Source: Sulfitobacter sp. W027
GTDB lineage: Bacteria > Pseudomonadota > Alphaproteobacteria > Rhodobacterales > Rhodobacteraceae
Direction of reading: 5' to 3'
Assembly (NCBI RefSeq): GCF_025143985.1
Contig: NZ_CP083564.1
Coordinates: 2,109,501 to 2,173,500 of the forward strand
Length of the DNA: 64,000 nt
Positions 29,001-37,274 of the stretch are shown in pieces (the first letter of the stretch is position 1; the number at the start of each line of letters is the position of its first letter). The notes under the pieces were generated by a model. That model was not told where the DNA came from. It worked only from the letters and a program-made list of their open reading frames with translations, and did not search any database. The translations under genes were made by a program, and so were the position numbers.

Positions 29001-29032
29001 AGGCGGCCGCCTGTGGCCAGTCTTGTGCTCAT
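26015..29032 (-). CDS. soxA: Sarcosine oxidase alpha subunit
   Basis: A 1005-residue subunit. The N-terminal half has a 2Fe-2S-type ferredoxin-like fold remnant (LSFTFNGKQMRGYEGDTLAS) and a dinucleotide-binding domain (DVLVIGGGVAGLQAALAAG); the C-terminal half is a GcvT-like folate-binding domain (GNGAVWEPVGQWRRP-like region at about 660 onwards). It binds NAD and forms a channel to the beta subunit active site. ATG 29032 gives the family length near 1000; the open frame continues upstream. Overlaps soxG by eight bases. Confidence 0.96.
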   Translation of the reverse strand: MSTRLATGGRLLNKSKPLSFTFNGKQMRGYEGDTLASALLANDQVLVGRSFKYHRPRGIVTSGPEEPNGLVGLGQEGQFEPNARVTTTELYEGLAAESQNHWPSLEFDVGAINKHFSRFLPAGFYYKMFMHPRPLWKHLYEPIIRHSAGLGKAPKAADADTYEHFHAFCDVLVIGGGVAGLQAALAAGLSGARVIVMEQSAHWGGRAPVDGGTVDGAPVETWITATLDRLRGMENVDLRDRTMGAGVYDHGYVLGYERLRDHAPEVAGPRHRLWRVRAGHVITATGAIERPLSFAGNDVPGVMLASAMRDYVANFGVSPGDRTVLVTNNDNAYLTAIALKQAGLEVPAVLDARVLPQDSELVAQAKALGIRVVMGQGVSSVLGGKRVTGVAVCSQAGEGSVLEEIACDAVAMSGGWSPVVHLWSHCGGKLTWDTTHACFRPDQDHPPTGADGHGFVTPAGAAAGVFPLDDVLHDAHAAADGVATSLGFKLPRDFTSPEALRREEAPMMPVWQMPQGASVKLREKTFLDYQNDVKVTDVRLAAQEGFVSVEHAKRYTTLGMATDQGKLSNINGLATLAGALDAEIPSVGTTTFRPPYHPISMGAIAGAARGDTFQPIRRTPLHDWHEANGAVWEPVGQWRRPYAYVQSGESTHDAVMREVTNTRQNLGLLDASTLGKLIVRGPDAERFLDMLYTNMMSTLKPGKCRYGLMCNENGFLIDDGVVARLDEQTFLCHTTTGGADSIHAHMEEWLQTEWWDWKVHVVNATEHYAQVAVVGPNARKCLEKLGGMDLSREALGFMEWTEGELGGFKVRVFRISFSGELSYEIAVEAGQGQAFWDALLIAGHDLGVMPYGTECLHILRAEKGFIMIGDETDGTVIPQDLGLNWAISKKKDDYLGKRAQERSHMQDPTRWKLVGLETTDGSTLPDGAYALGEDKNENGQKVVQGRVTSTYHSPTLDRGIAMGLVLHGPDRMGEVLSFPGTDGKTYEARIVDPVFYDPKGEKQNA

Positions 29033-29097
29033 CTTGGGAAACCTTGCGGGCTGGTGGAGGGCGGATGCCTCCCGGTTGGGTTGGGGCCGAGGCGGGG

Positions 29098-29427
29098 TTA
29101 GCTGGCTGCGTGCCAGCGCCAATCGGGATGGCGTTTGCGGATCGCGTCAACGATATGATCCGGTGGCGCGAGGGTCTGGGCCGCATAGCTGCCAAAGACT
29201 TCGAGTGTGACCGTATCGCGGGCCATGTGGAACCACTTGCCGCATCCATAGGCATGACGCCACCGTTCCAGATGTACGCCTTTCGGGTTCTCGCGCATGA
29301 ACAAGTAGCTTTCAAAATCGTCTTCCGAACCGCCAGGGCCCACGCGCTTCAGATGCGCTTCACCCCCGCCGTGAAACTCAGTCTCCTCAGCGGTAACATG
29401 GCAGCAAGGGCAAGTGAGGATCAGCAT
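29098..29427 (-). CDS. soxD: Sarcosine oxidase delta subunit
   Basis: A 109-residue small subunit that binds zinc. The ligand residues are visible in LTCPCCHVTAEETEFHGGGE and YGCGKWFHMARDT. AGGAG lies eight bases before ATG 29427. Here it is separated from soxB by a 96-residue membrane gene and a terminator, so soxD-A-G may need its own promoter or read-through. Confidence 0.94.
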   Translation of the reverse strand: MLILTCPCCHVTAEETEFHGGGEAHLKRVGPGGSEDDFESYLFMRENPKGVHLERWRHAYGCGKWFHMARDTVTLEVFGSYAAQTLAPPDHIVDAIRKRHPDWRWHAAS

Positions 29428-29454
29428 GGGCAGGCTCCTGAACGGTTGGAGAAC

Positions 29455-29494
29455 GGCAAAACGCCGCCCCTGCGCAAGAGCGCGGAGCGGCGTT
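29455..29494 (-). terminator. Terminator-like hairpin between the 96-residue gene and soxD
   Basis: Arms 29460-29467 and 29487-29494 (AACGCCGC/GCGGCGTT) pair around an inner GCGC/GCGC stem with an AAGA loop. On the minus strand the stem ends in GTTTTGCC, a short T-run. It lies 45 bases after the small gene and 33 bases before soxD. Confidence 0.7.
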
Positions 29495-29538
29495 GGTCGT
29501 GACGGGGCAGCACCTCATAGAGTGCTGCCGAGGTAAGT

Positions 29539-29829
29539 TTATTCAGTCGGTGTAGCTGTTTCTTCAACAGCGTCTGCTGTGCCTTCGGCTGCGCCTTCAA
29601 TGGCTTCGCCTGTGCTTTCGGTTGCGCCTTCAACATTGACATTGACGTCATTCGCGCCGTCGATGTCGCCACCTGCAAAGAGGAAATAGGCCAACAGAGC
29701 CACAACGACGACAACCGCACCAACAATGAAGGCGAGGCCGCTGCTGCCACCACGGTCTGTCGTGGTTGTGGTCGTGGTGGTGTTTGTGTGGTCGGTATGG
29801 TCGGTACGATTGTTTTCCGGGATTGCCAT
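29539..29829 (-). CDS. Small Thr-rich single-pass membrane protein, function unknown
   Basis: A 96-residue protein: a polar N-terminus with a run of eight threonines (NTTTTTTTTDRGG), one membrane helix (LAFIVGAVVVVVALLAYFLF) and an acidic Ala/Glu/Thr-rich exterior tail. GGAG is seven bases before ATG 29829. It lies between soxB and soxD, has 103 bases of non-coding sequence upstream and a terminator-like hairpin downstream, so it looks like a separate unit inserted in the sox operon. Similar anchored tails occur in small Roseobacter envelope proteins; no function is known. Confidence 0.75.
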   Translation of the reverse strand: MAIPENNRTDHTDHTNTTTTTTTTDRGGSSGLAFIVGAVVVVVALLAYFLFAGGDIDGANDVNVNVEGATESTGEAIEGAAEGTADAVEETATPTE

Positions 29830-29861
29830 TGTTCAGCTCCGTTTATTTCAAGTTCTGAACA
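29830..29861 (-). promoter_or_regulatory. Inverted repeat spanning the ribosome-binding site of the 96-residue gene
   Basis: TGTTCAG (29830-29836) and CTGAACA (29855-29861) are a perfect 7-bp inverted repeat with 18 bases between, and the minus-strand GGAG sits directly beside the inner arm. The outer arm contains the palindrome GTTCTGAAC. It could fold in the mRNA leader or be a protein site; no role is shown. Confidence 0.4.
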
Positions 29862-29932
29862 GGCAACTCCAACGCGGGCGAATTCGTTCCGTGCATTACA
29901 ACGCTTCAGCGACTTGTGGCCGATCCGCAACA

Positions 29933-31177
29933 TCAGTGCGCCACCCCGGCGGCAACGGATTCGTCGATAAAGCGGCCTTCGGCAAAACGCTCCAACCCAA
30001 AGGCTTGGGTCAACGGCGATTGCCCCTTGGCCATCAGTTCGGCAAAGCCCCAGCCCGAGCCGGGGATCGCCTTGAACCCGCCCGTGCCCCAGCCACCGTT
30101 GATAAAGACCCCCTCAACCGGCGTTTTGGACAGGATCGGTGAACGGTCGCCAGTCACATCAACGATGCCGCCCCATTGGCGCAGCATCTTGAGCCGCGAG
30201 ATCATCGGGAAAGTCTCGACCAGCGCCCGCACCGTCTCTTCGATGTGGTGAAAGCTGCCCCGTTGGGTGTAGTTGTTATGCCCGTCCGTGCCACCGCCGA
30301 TCACCATCTCGCCCTTGTCGGACTGGCTCATATAGCCGTGCACCGTATTGGCCATGACGACGACATCCATACAGGGTTTGATCGGTTCGCTGACCAGCGC
30401 CTGCAGGGCCACGCTTTCAATCGGCAGACGGAAACCCGCCATATTTGCCAGTTGTCCGGAATGTCCCGCCACAACGATCCCCAGCTTTTCGCAATCAATA
30501 TCGCCGCGCGTGGTGCTGACGCCGGTGACCTTGCCACCCGTTTGACGCACGCCGGTGACTTCGCACTTCTGAATGATGTCCATGCCCATGTCCGAGCAGG
30601 CCCGCGCATAGCCCCAAGCCACCGCATCATGGCGCGCCGTGCCGCCCCGCGCTTGCCAGAGCCCGCCCAGAACCGGATAGCGCGGCCCGTCGATATTGAT
30701 GATCGGCACCAGTTGTTTGACGCGGTCCGGGCCGATGAACTCGGTGCTGACGCCCTGAAGCGCGTTGGCATGCGCGGTGCGTTTATAGCCGCGCACCTCA
30801 TGTTCGGTCTGCGCCAGCATGATCACCCCACGGGGGGAGAACATGACGTTATAGTTCAAATCCTGGCTCATCGTCTCGTAAAGGCTGCGCGCCTTTTCGT
30901 AGATCGCGGCAGAGGGGTCTTGCAGATAGTTCGAGCGGATGATCGTCGTGTTGCGCCCGGTGTTGCCGCCGCCCAGCCATCCCTTCTCAAGCACCGCGAC
31001 ATTGGTGATGCCGAAATTCTTGCCAAGGTAATAGGCCGTCGCCAGCCCATGCCCCCCGGCACCGACGATGATCACATCATAGCGTTTTTTCGGTTGCGCA
31101 TCGCGCCACGCGCGGGTCCAGCCCGTATGATGGCGCATTGCCTCTCGGGCCACTGCGAAAACGGAGTATTTCTTCAT
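29933..31177 (-). CDS. soxB: Sarcosine oxidase beta subunit
   Basis: A 414-residue flavoprotein that carries the sarcosine-oxidising FAD and, in characterised enzymes, a covalently attached FMN. The nucleotide-binding motif is VIIVGAGGHGLATAYYLG near residue 33, and GGTARHDAVAWGYARAC contains the histidine region used for covalent FMN in the family. ATG 31177 starts the conserved MKKYSVFAVAREAMRHH. First gene of the sox operon; 196 bases separate it from divergent ccmI. Confidence 0.95.
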   Translation of the reverse strand: MKKYSVFAVAREAMRHHTGWTRAWRDAQPKKRYDVIIVGAGGHGLATAYYLGKNFGITNVAVLEKGWLGGGNTGRNTTIIRSNYLQDPSAAIYEKARSLYETMSQDLNYNVMFSPRGVIMLAQTEHEVRGYKRTAHANALQGVSTEFIGPDRVKQLVPIINIDGPRYPVLGGLWQARGGTARHDAVAWGYARACSDMGMDIIQKCEVTGVRQTGGKVTGVSTTRGDIDCEKLGIVVAGHSGQLANMAGFRLPIESVALQALVSEPIKPCMDVVVMANTVHGYMSQSDKGEMVIGGGTDGHNNYTQRGSFHHIEETVRALVETFPMISRLKMLRQWGGIVDVTGDRSPILSKTPVEGVFINGGWGTGGFKAIPGSGWGFAELMAKGQSPLTQAFGLERFAEGRFIDESVAAGVAH

Positions 31178-31373
31178 CACGTCACTTCCCGGCAAGGATT
31201 CGGGCCGCGCGGGCGGCTGTGGTCTTTTCTGAGCCTAGGAGCAGATATTCGAAATGACCACCACGGCATTTGGACGCGGTTTTGCGACATGTGGTGCAAT
31301 TGGTGAAAAATGCCGCAGGGGGCGCGGCAATTGCGGTCTTTTGTCGGCGTCAGGCAAAGGTTAGGTAAAGGGC

Positions 31374-32603
31374 ATGATATTTTGGTTTCTCTCTGGCGCG
31401 ATGGCGCTTGTCGTAGGTGGTTTTCTGGCGCGGGCCGCATGGCGCGGCGCGGATACGCCCCTGCCCGCGCAGGCGGATTATGACCTCAAGGTCTACCGCG
31501 ACCAATTGGATGAGGTGGAGCGTGACGTAGCGCGCGGTGTGGTGCCTGAGGCCGATGCCGCACGCATCCGGACCGAGATCTCGCGCCGCATCCTTGCTGC
31601 CGATGCTGGGCGCGACACGCGTGTACAAAGCACGTCGCGGCCCGCGCCGCTCGTGCTGATCGGGGGGATTATCGCTTTGGGTGCCGGGTCACTGGCGCTG
31701 TACTGGCATCTGGGCCAACCCGGCTATGGTGATCTGGCGCTTGCTGACCGCATCGCCTTTGCCGAGGACATGCGCCGCAACCGCCCCAGCCAGCAAAGCG
31801 CGGAAGAAAGCCTGCCTGCCAGCCCCAGCACCGAGGGGCTGAGCGCGGATTACCTCGCGCTGATGCAACAGCTCCGCGCGACGGTCAAAGAACGGCCCGA
31901 GGATTTGCAGGGCCAGACCCTGTTGGCGCAGAACGAGGCCCGCGTCGGGAACTTCGCCGCCGCAGCCGAGGCGCAGGGCAATGTGCTGCGTCTCAAGGGT
32001 GCGGACCGCACTGCCAAGGACATCGCCGACTACGCCGAACTTCTGGTGTTGGCCGCGGGGGGCTATGTTTCTCCCGAGGCGGAAACAGCCCTGCGCGAAG
32101 TGCTGAACCGCGATGAGCAGGATGGCCGCGCACGCTATTACCTTGGCCTGATGATGGTGCAGACCGGGCGGCCGGATGTCGGCTTCCGCATTTGGGACGC
32201 GCTGTTGCGGCGCGGGCCTGAGGATGCAGCATGGATTGAGCCGATCCGCGTGCAGATCCCACAGGTCGCAGCCCTTGCCGGGGTGGATTACGAAATACCT
32301 CAGACAGGCAACGGCGCGCCTGCCCGAGGGCCGTCCGCCGAAGACATCGAAGCGGCCTCTGAAATGGACGCGGGCGACCGGATGGAAATGATCGGCGGCA
32401 TGGTCGCGGGCCTCTCTGACCGTCTGGCCAGCGAAGGCGGCCCCCCGCAGGACTGGGCGCGGCTGATAACCTCGCTCGGTGTCTTGGGCGATACCGATCA
32501 GGCTCGCGCGGTCTATGACAATGCGCTTGAGGTCTTCTCGGGCGATAGCGCAGCGTTGGATATGATCCGCAATGCCGGAGAACGCGCAGGGGTGGCAGGA
32601 TGA
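31374..32603 (+). CDS. ccmI: Cytochrome c biogenesis protein CcmI (CycH)
   Basis: A 409-residue membrane protein acting as apocytochrome c chaperone in haem ligation with CcmFH. Two N-terminal helices (IFWFLSGAMALVVGGFLARA and LVLIGGIIALGAGSLALYWH) flank a cytoplasmic loop with the conserved YRDQLDEVERDVARG leucine-zipper-like region; the periplasmic remainder is TPR-like. It lies 27 kb from the other ccm genes and overlaps ruvX by four bases. Confidence 0.93.
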   Translation: MIFWFLSGAMALVVGGFLARAAWRGADTPLPAQADYDLKVYRDQLDEVERDVARGVVPEADAARIRTEISRRILAADAGRDTRVQSTSRPAPLVLIGGIIALGAGSLALYWHLGQPGYGDLALADRIAFAEDMRRNRPSQQSAEESLPASPSTEGLSADYLALMQQLRATVKERPEDLQGQTLLAQNEARVGNFAAAAEAQGNVLRLKGADRTAKDIADYAELLVLAAGGYVSPEAETALREVLNRDEQDGRARYYLGLMMVQTGRPDVGFRIWDALLRRGPEDAAWIEPIRVQIPQVAALAGVDYEIPQTGNGAPARGPSAEDIEAASEMDAGDRMEMIGGMVAGLSDRLASEGGPPQDWARLITSLGVLGDTDQARAVYDNALEVFSGDSAALDMIRNAGERAGVAG

Positions 32604-33073
32604 TTTTTGACGACACCGCAGATTTCATCGCCGCCCTGCCCCCGATGCAGGCGCTGATCGGGTTGGATCTAGGAGAGAAAACCATCGGCGTCGCGGTAAG
32701 CGACAGCTTCCAATCCGTCGCCACCCCGCTGGAAACCGTGCGGCGCAAGAAATTTGGGTTGGATGCCGCGCGTCTGGCCGAGATCATCGCCGAGCGCCGT
32801 ATCGGCGGTCTGGTCTTGGGCCTGCCGCGCAATATGGACGGCTCCGAAGGGCCACGCTGCCAATCGACCCGCGCTTTTGCCCGCAACTTTGACCGGCTCA
32901 CCCCGCTGCCGATTACCTATTGGGATGAGCGCCTGTCGACCGTTGCCGCCGAACGCGCGCTTTTGGAGGCCGACACCACCCGCAAACGCCGCGCCGAGGT
33001 GATTGATCATGTAGCGGCGGGCTATATTTTACAGGGGCTTTTGGACCGCCTGCAGGTGATGCGCCGTGAATAA
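32600..33073 (+). CDS. ruvX: YqgF/RuvX putative Holliday junction resolvase
   Basis: A 157-residue RNase H-like nuclease, implicated in recombination and in 16S rRNA 5' end processing. The catalytic pattern is seen in IGLDLGEKTIGVAVSD, LVLGLPRNMDGSEGPRC and WDERLSTVAAERAL, with the final acidic DHVAAGYILQ. ATG overlaps the ccmI stop (ATGA) and the 3' end overlaps the DUF1289 gene by eight bases, so the three form one operon. Confidence 0.94.
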   Translation: MIFDDTADFIAALPPMQALIGLDLGEKTIGVAVSDSFQSVATPLETVRRKKFGLDAARLAEIIAERRIGGLVLGLPRNMDGSEGPRCQSTRAFARNFDRLTPLPITYWDERLSTVAAERALLEADTTRKRRAEVIDHVAAGYILQGLLDRLQVMRRE

Positions 33074-33305
33074 GAAAGTCTGGCAGCGCGATGAGATTGA
33101 AAGCCCCTGCATCAATATCTGCGTGGTGCATCCCGAAAGTCGGCTTTGCACCGGTTGCCTACGCTCGATTGATGAGATCGGCCGCTGGTCGGCCATGAGC
33201 GGTGAGGAACGTCGCGCGATTATGGAAGACCTGCCCCAACGCGCCAGTGCCCACGCCAAAAGACGCGGGGGCCGCGCGGCCAAGCTGGCGCGGCGCCAAG
33301 ACTAG
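33066..33305 (+). CDS. DUF1289 small cysteine-rich protein
   Basis: A 79-residue protein with four cysteines in SPCINICVVHPESRLCTGC, the DUF1289 signature that probably binds a metal or iron-sulfur cluster, followed by IDEIGRWSAMSGEERRAIME. The C-terminus is strongly basic. Start GTG at 33066 overlaps ruvX by eight bases. Function is unknown. Confidence 0.9.
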   Translation: MNKKVWQRDEIESPCINICVVHPESRLCTGCLRSIDEIGRWSAMSGEERRAIMEDLPQRASAHAKRRGGRAAKLARRQD

Positions 33306-33312
33306 CGCAGCG

Positions 33313-33567
33313 TCACGCGCCGCGGCGTTGGATGATCTGATTTAGGAAGATAAGCGCCGCTTCACTATCTGTGGCATCATGGTGGCCCATGGGGGTCGCA
33401 TTGTAATTCGCCGCGGGAAAAGACGCGCGGGCAAAGGACAGACTGGTTTCGCGGGTGAACATCCCGTCAAAACGAAACGCCCGACGACCACTGCGCGCAG
33501 GTCTCCAATAGGCGAGGTCGCTGCCCTGCCCCTTGAGGATGATTGCTTTGGTCCCGGTCTGGCCCAT
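33313..33567 (-). CDS. Hypothetical protein, 84 residues
   Basis: An open frame (MGQTGTKAIILKGQGSDLAY at the start) with GC-rich third codon positions like the neighbouring genes and AGGGA nine bases before ATG 33567. No domain is recognised. It is convergent with the DUF1289 gene, seven bases apart. The remaining 151 bases up to the TauE-like gene stop show nothing recognisable and are comparatively AT-rich. Confidence 0.5.
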   Translation of the reverse strand: MGQTGTKAIILKGQGSDLAYWRPARSGRRAFRFDGMFTRETSLSFARASFPAANYNATPMGHHDATDSEAALIFLNQIIQRRGA

Positions 33568-33718
33568 CTCTTCACGTCCCTTGGTTCGGATGATTCTGCG
33601 TTTGTTAAGGCATTAAGCCCTTACTTTGTGTCGAGATTGCGGCAATTTGATGAACATTGTCCGAAATTAGGCAGAAAGAGCCGCATTCCGGCAGGTTTAA
33701 GGTCAAAAGGGGATCAAT

Positions 33719-34540
33719 TTAGCCCCAAAGTGCTTTTCTCAACATATTTAGGGCCACGAGCACCAGAAACACCGCAAAGACTCGCTTCAGCGGTTTGGGG
33801 TCCATCGCGTGGGCCAGCCGGACGCCCCAAGGGGCGGTGATCAGGGTCATTGCCACCACAATCCCAAAGGCCACCAGATTGACCGCGCCGATGGTCAACG
33901 GCGGGCGGTTCTGAGCGATATCGACAAAGAGAAAGGCGATGACCGAGGGCACGGCGATCAAAAGGCCGAAGCCTGCCGCCGTGGCCACAGCCCGGTGAAT
34001 GGGTCGCCCGTGCAAGGTCATAAGCGGCACGCCAAAGCTGCCGCCGCCGATCCCCATCAGCACCGACAGAAACCCAACCATTGGCGACAGGATGGCGCGC
34101 TTGATGCCACGCGGCATGGTCTCTCCCAAGCGCCACTCGCTGCGCCCGAAACCAAGGTAGAGCCCGACGATCAGCGCCAGCCCGCCAAAGATTGCCTGAA
34201 GCGTCTGGGTGCGCAATTGCGCAACCAGCAGCACACCCAAGATTGCCCCCACCATGATCCCCGGCGCCCAAGTGCGCAGGATTTCCCAATCAACCGCGCT
34301 CTTTTTGTTATGCGCATGAACCGAGCGCGCAGAGGTGACGATGATCGTAGCCAGTGATGTCGCAAGGCAAATCTGCATCAGTTGCGGCCCATCATAGCCC
34401 AGCGACTGCAGCGCGTAGAAAAAGGCAGGGACCAAGACGATCCCCCCGCCCACACCCAGCAGCCCTGCCAGAACACCGGCAAACCCTCCGATCAGGGCGA
34501 TAAGCACCAGCATTGGCAAAAGATCGTTCAACTCAGGCAT
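33719..34540 (-). CDS. TauE/SafE-family permease (second copy)
   Basis: A 273-residue membrane protein with about eight helices. The first repeat GGFAGVLAGLLGVGGGIVLVPAF and the second GFLSVLMGIGGGSFGVPLMTL are the family hallmarks. It is only distantly similar to the copy at 6.5 kb and belongs to a different subgroup. The substrate is unknown (sulfite or organosulfur anions are typical). ATG 34540 is chosen from alignment of the conserved N-terminus; the open frame extends upstream. Divergent from the Bcr/CflA gene. Confidence 0.88.
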   Translation of the reverse strand: MPELNDLLPMLVLIALIGGFAGVLAGLLGVGGGIVLVPAFFYALQSLGYDGPQLMQICLATSLATIIVTSARSVHAHNKKSAVDWEILRTWAPGIMVGAILGVLLVAQLRTQTLQAIFGGLALIVGLYLGFGRSEWRLGETMPRGIKRAILSPMVGFLSVLMGIGGGSFGVPLMTLHGRPIHRAVATAAGFGLLIAVPSVIAFLFVDIAQNRPPLTIGAVNLVAFGIVVAMTLITAPWGVRLAHAMDPKPLKRVFAVFLVLVALNMLRKALWG

Positions 34541-34725
34541 GGGGCCCCTCCGGCTGTCGTTGCGCTCTATCAAGCCGTTTCGCGCCGGGGGTTCAAGGCG
34601 ATAACGCGGGGGTTGCACTTCCTCCCGCTCAGGTTAGGTTGCGCGCGAAAGTTGGCCCCAAGCGTTGGTCTATGCTTGCCGCCTCCCCCCTTTGGCCCTG
34701 GCCATCCCATCCGAAAGGACATCAC

Positions 34726-35913
34726 GTGCTACGTTCAGCGCTCATTCTCGGGTTGCTGGGGCTGGTCGGCCCCTTCGCCATCGACATGTATCTGCCCGCC
34801 ATGCCCGCTATCGCCGCCAGCTATGGCGCGTCTGAGACGGCGGTTCAGGCGACCATCTCCGCCTATTTCATCGCCTTCGGGCTAGGGCAGCTTTTCTACG
34901 GTCCTTGGGCCGATCAGGCGGGGCGCAAGCTGCCGATCATGGTGGGGCTGGTGCTCTTCGTTATCGCCTCATTCGGGGCCGCCTTCGCGCCGACGATGGC
35001 GGCATTGACCGGCTGGCGGGCGCTGCAAGGGCTTGGAGGTGCCGTGCTGATGGTGGTGCCGCGTGCGATCATCCGCGACCAATTTACCGGCACGCAGGCT
35101 ACGCGGTTGATGGCGATGCTGATGCTGGTGATCTCAATCTCGCCGATGTTGGCCCCTCTGGCGGGCAGCGCGGTGATGGCGCTGGCCGATTGGCGCGGCA
35201 TCTTCGTGACACTGGGCGTGCTGGCAATCGCCGCGCTGGCTCTGACCGCCCTCGCCCAGCCCGAGACGCTGCCCGTCAAACGCCGTGTGCGGATCAATCC
35301 GCGCAACCTTTGGCGCGGGGCGAAGGTGCTTCTGAGCGATCCGATCTTCATGGGGCTGACCTTTATCGGTGGCTTTGCTATGGGGTCATTCTTTGTCTTC
35401 ATCGCCTTCGCGCCCTTCGTCTACACCGGGCAATACGGGTTGGGGCCGACGGGGTTCTCGCTGGCCTTCGCGGTCAATGCAGTCGGCTTTTTCTCGGCTT
35501 CGCAACTGGCGGGATGGCTTGGTGAACGCTGGGGCATGCGCAGCCTCGTGCGTCGCGGGGTGGCGGGCTTCGTCTTCTTCTCCGCCGCGATCTTTATCAC
35601 AGCGCTGACAACCGATCCGGGCCTCTATCTGGTGATGGCGGGGCTGTTCTGCGCCAATGCCTGCCTTGGCGTGGTGGTGCCGACGGTCATGGTCGTGGCG
35701 CTGGACGATCACGGCGATATCGCGGGGCTTGCATCGTCACTGGGCGGCACCTTGCAGATGGTAGCAGGTGGCCTTTCCATCGCGCTGGCCGGGCCGTTCT
35801 TTGACGGGACTGTCACGCCGATGCTGGGCGCCATTGCGGCCTGTGGTCTGGTGGCGGCCCTGCTCACGTTGGCACTGCTGCGGCCCCGCCCAGTGGCAGA
35901 GCCCAGCGTTTAA
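34726..35913 (+). CDS. Bcr/CflA-family drug efflux MFS transporter
   Basis: A 395-residue twelve-helix major facilitator. The subfamily signature is the first helix LVGPFAIDMYLPAMPAIAA and the loop GPWADQAGRKLPIMVGL, then GWRALQGLGGAVLMVVPRAI. Such pumps export bicyclomycin, chloramphenicol-like drugs or amino-acid derivatives. A GTG start at 34726 is preferred because AAAGGA is eight bases upstream and the first helix follows directly. The stop is two bases from the end of convergent dusA. Confidence 0.88.
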   Translation: MLRSALILGLLGLVGPFAIDMYLPAMPAIAASYGASETAVQATISAYFIAFGLGQLFYGPWADQAGRKLPIMVGLVLFVIASFGAAFAPTMAALTGWRALQGLGGAVLMVVPRAIIRDQFTGTQATRLMAMLMLVISISPMLAPLAGSAVMALADWRGIFVTLGVLAIAALALTALAQPETLPVKRRVRINPRNLWRGAKVLLSDPIFMGLTFIGGFAMGSFFVFIAFAPFVYTGQYGLGPTGFSLAFAVNAVGFFSASQLAGWLGERWGMRSLVRRGVAGFVFFSAAIFITALTTDPGLYLVMAGLFCANACLGVVVPTVMVVALDDHGDIAGLASSLGGTLQMVAGGLSIALAGPFFDGTVTPMLGAIAACGLVAALLTLALLRPRPVAEPSV

Positions 35914-35915
35914 CC

Positions 35916-36923
35916 CTACCCCGCCGCGGCGATTTCCTGCGCCGCGGCGACCTCGGCCAAGGCGGCCTCAAGCAATTCCGGCCCTGCGCCGGGTTTATGC
36001 GCCCCTTCGGACAGGATACGCCGCCACTGCCGCGCCCCGGGCCGCCCGGCGAAAAGACCCAGCATATGCCGGGTGATCTGCCCCAGACGCCCGCCGCTCG
36101 CCAAATGCGCCTCGATATAGGGCAACATCCCCTGCACCGCCGCCTCTGCACTGCTGTCTTTGCCTTGCCCAAAGATGCGCCGATCCGCGCTGGCGAGGAT
36201 GTCGGTCGGCGCGTGATAAGCGCTGCGCCCCACCATGACACCGTCCAAACCAGCGTCGAGAAAGGCTTCGGCCTGATCAAGCGAGGTGATCCCGCCATTG
36301 ACCGAGATATGCAGGTTCGGGAACAGCCCCTTCATCTGATGCACGAGTTCATAGTCCAACGGCGGAATATCGCGGTTCTCCTTGGGGCTCAGCCCCTGCA
36401 ACCACGCCTTGCGTGCATGGATCGTAACGCGGGTGCAGCCTGCCGCCACGATACGGGCCAGAAACTCAGGCAGGATCTCTTCGGGGTTCTGATCGTCCAC
36501 CCCGATCCGGCATTTCACCGTGACCTCAACATCGCAGGCGGCGCGCATGGCATCGACACAATCTGCCACCAGCCCCGGCTGCTGCATCAACACCGCGCCA
36601 AACGCGCCCGATTGCACCCGGTCAGACGGGCAGCCGCAGTTAAGGTTGATCTCATCATAGCCTGCCTCAGCCCCCAACCGCGCCGCCTGCGCGAGTTCTG
36701 CCGGGTCCGATCCCCCAAGCTGGAGGGCCACGGGATGTTCAGTTGGGTCATGGTCCAACAAATGCAACGCCCCGCCGCGCACCAAAGCGGGGGCGGTTAC
36801 CATCTCCGTATAGAGAAGCGCCTCCCGGCTTAGCAGCCGATGGAGGTAGCGGCAGTGGCGGTCGGTCCAATCCATCATCGGGGCGACCGACAGGCGCGCG
36901 GCTTTTTCAACGTTACTTCTCAA
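35916..36923 (-). CDS. dusA: tRNA-dihydrouridine synthase DusA
   Basis: A 335-residue FMN enzyme reducing uridine 20/20a in the tRNA D-loop. Diagnostic blocks are LSVAPMMDWTDRHCRYLHRL, EINLNCGCPSDRVQSGAFGA (catalytic cysteine in NCGCPS) and VTIHARKAWLQGLSPKEN, the last specific to DusA. The start appears to be TTG 36923 with GAGG about eight bases upstream, as no ATG occurs before the conserved APMMD region. Confidence 0.94.
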   Translation of the reverse strand: MRSNVEKAARLSVAPMMDWTDRHCRYLHRLLSREALLYTEMVTAPALVRGGALHLLDHDPTEHPVALQLGGSDPAELAQAARLGAEAGYDEINLNCGCPSDRVQSGAFGAVLMQQPGLVADCVDAMRAACDVEVTVKCRIGVDDQNPEEILPEFLARIVAAGCTRVTIHARKAWLQGLSPKENRDIPPLDYELVHQMKGLFPNLHISVNGGITSLDQAEAFLDAGLDGVMVGRSAYHAPTDILASADRRIFGQGKDSSAEAAVQGMLPYIEAHLASGGRLGQITRHMLGLFAGRPGARQWRRILSEGAHKPGAGPELLEAALAEVAAAQEIAAAG

Positions 36924-37274
36924 AAACTTAGCCTCAACACCGAGTGGGCCAACTGCCGTGCGCTGGCCTTAGTTTACCGGGAAAAACCCCGGTTTTCCGG
37001 GGCTTTCGATTCTGGATTGCAACCATGTAGCACATCAGCGCTGACAGGACACCGCCACTTCATGAGGCTCGGCTGGCCCCGGCTGTCGCGTTTGTCCCTA
37101 GGTCTGACTGGCGCAAGAAGCGACATCCAAGCGCTCGATTCTTTTGCTGATGAACCGACTTCAGCAAGGTTTGTGAATTGACCTCTGGCAGAAATCTGTT
37201 CCGGTATTCCGGGCAACCAATTTCCGACAACGATACCCTTACACCGGCGAAGGCTGGTCATCTACGACCCCAAG
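36924..37274. other. Intergenic gap, nothing recognised
   Basis: About 350 bases between dusA and the C45-family gene. Short open frames on both strands have no ribosome-binding site or recognisable product, and no tRNA, terminator with T-run or IS end was seen. It marks the change from conserved to accessory gene content. Confidence 0.6.

Noticed and set aside
33719..34540. Linking the two TauE-like permeases to a sulfur oxidation pathway
   Set aside because: No sulfur-oxidation, taurine or sulfite enzyme genes lie near either copy; the sox genes here encode sarcosine oxidase, not thiosulfate oxidation.
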